A DNA stretch of 64,000 bases, taken from NCBI GenBank assembly GCA_945643635.1, contig CALZFC010000093.1, positions 477,001-541,000 of the forward strand, in the 5' to 3' direction. The translations under genes were made by a program, and so were the position numbers. Every line of letters starts with the position of its first letter. Position 1 is the first letter of the stretch. The notes under the pieces were generated by a model that did not search any database, had not been told where the DNA came from, and worked only from the letters and a program-made list of their open reading frames with translations. This document shows positions 63,750-64,000 of this stretch, piece after piece. The stretch is from Allodiplogaster sudhausi. Its lineage: Eukaryota > Nematoda > Chromadorea > Rhabditida > Diplogasteridae.

Positions 63750-64000
63750 TGAAACAAAATTTTATTTTAGAATTTATTTAATTAATCAATTAACTACTTA
63801 ATTGATTTTTATTCCTTCTCAACACTACCATTATTAAGCGATGTAAAAGAGTTGTTATCAATGACAAATAGAATATAGTATAAAGTGAACTATTTTAAAA
63901 CAATTATTTTTCTTATAAAATAATTTGTAAACATGAAATATGTATGTAGTTTCTGCAGGATTAGTTTTTGCTGACTATAAGCGTGGATTGAAGAAGAAGA
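63750..64000. other. AT-rich, probable intron
   Basis: Sequence between the exon above and the window edge; no exon seen. Confidence 0.35.

Noticed and set aside
1..64000. CRISPR arrays, operons or bacterial-type genes
   Set aside because: The sequence is eukaryotic: spliced genes, nematode families and eukaryotic transposons throughout; no direct-repeat/spacer arrays were seen.

Overview
This is a nuclear contig from a nematode, probably a chromadorean/rhabditid-type worm; the species cannot be named from the sequence. Four things support this. Genes have many short exons with TTTCAG-type acceptors. One gene encodes STMTAVGGAP/SAYFGVGG repeats like those of Caenorhabditis sperm-specific SSQ proteins. 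There are DUF1647 glycosyltransferase-like genes and a tandem cluster of nematode-type seven-transmembrane receptors. The large LTR element is a BEL/Pao type carrying an env-like region.

Layout. 0-7.7 kb: a divergent pair of low-complexity protein genes, an SSQ-like repeat gene on the minus strand, and a doubtful membrane-protein gene. All three well-defined genes have a TATAAAAG box about 60-85 bp upstream of the ATG. 7.76-16.59 kb: a complete, recently inserted BEL/Pao provirus-like element with a 5-bp target duplication, gag-pol, env and several frame breaks. 16.6-29.4 kb: a tandem array of minus-strand chemoreceptor-like genes (A to D) with co-duplicated intergenic DNA, foldback MITEs and a 0.7-kb TIR element. 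29.6-36.1 kb: two tandem sorbitol-dehydrogenase-type genes (minus). 37.3-38.1 kb: a secreted, probably membrane-anchored small protein (minus). 38.8-46.6 kb: a tandem duplication of a DUF1647 gene; the first copy is broken and has a 2.9-kb Mutator-like (MULE) transposon in an intron, with a 10-bp target duplication. 47.7-48.4 kb: a small secreted acidic protein (minus). 48.7-62.1 kb: a large inverted duplication with one sorbitol-dehydrogenase-type gene per arm, divergently transcribed. 62.1-64 kb: a tRNA-derived SINE-like sequence and the ends of two unrecognised genes.

The genes do not form one pathway. The window is best read as a duplication- and transposon-rich region: four medium-chain zinc polyol dehydrogenase paralogues, four receptor copies and two DUF1647 copies in several states of decay. 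Exon boundaries below were read by eye from splice consensus, reading phase and comparison between paralogues inside the window. No database search was possible, so family names rest on remembered motifs.
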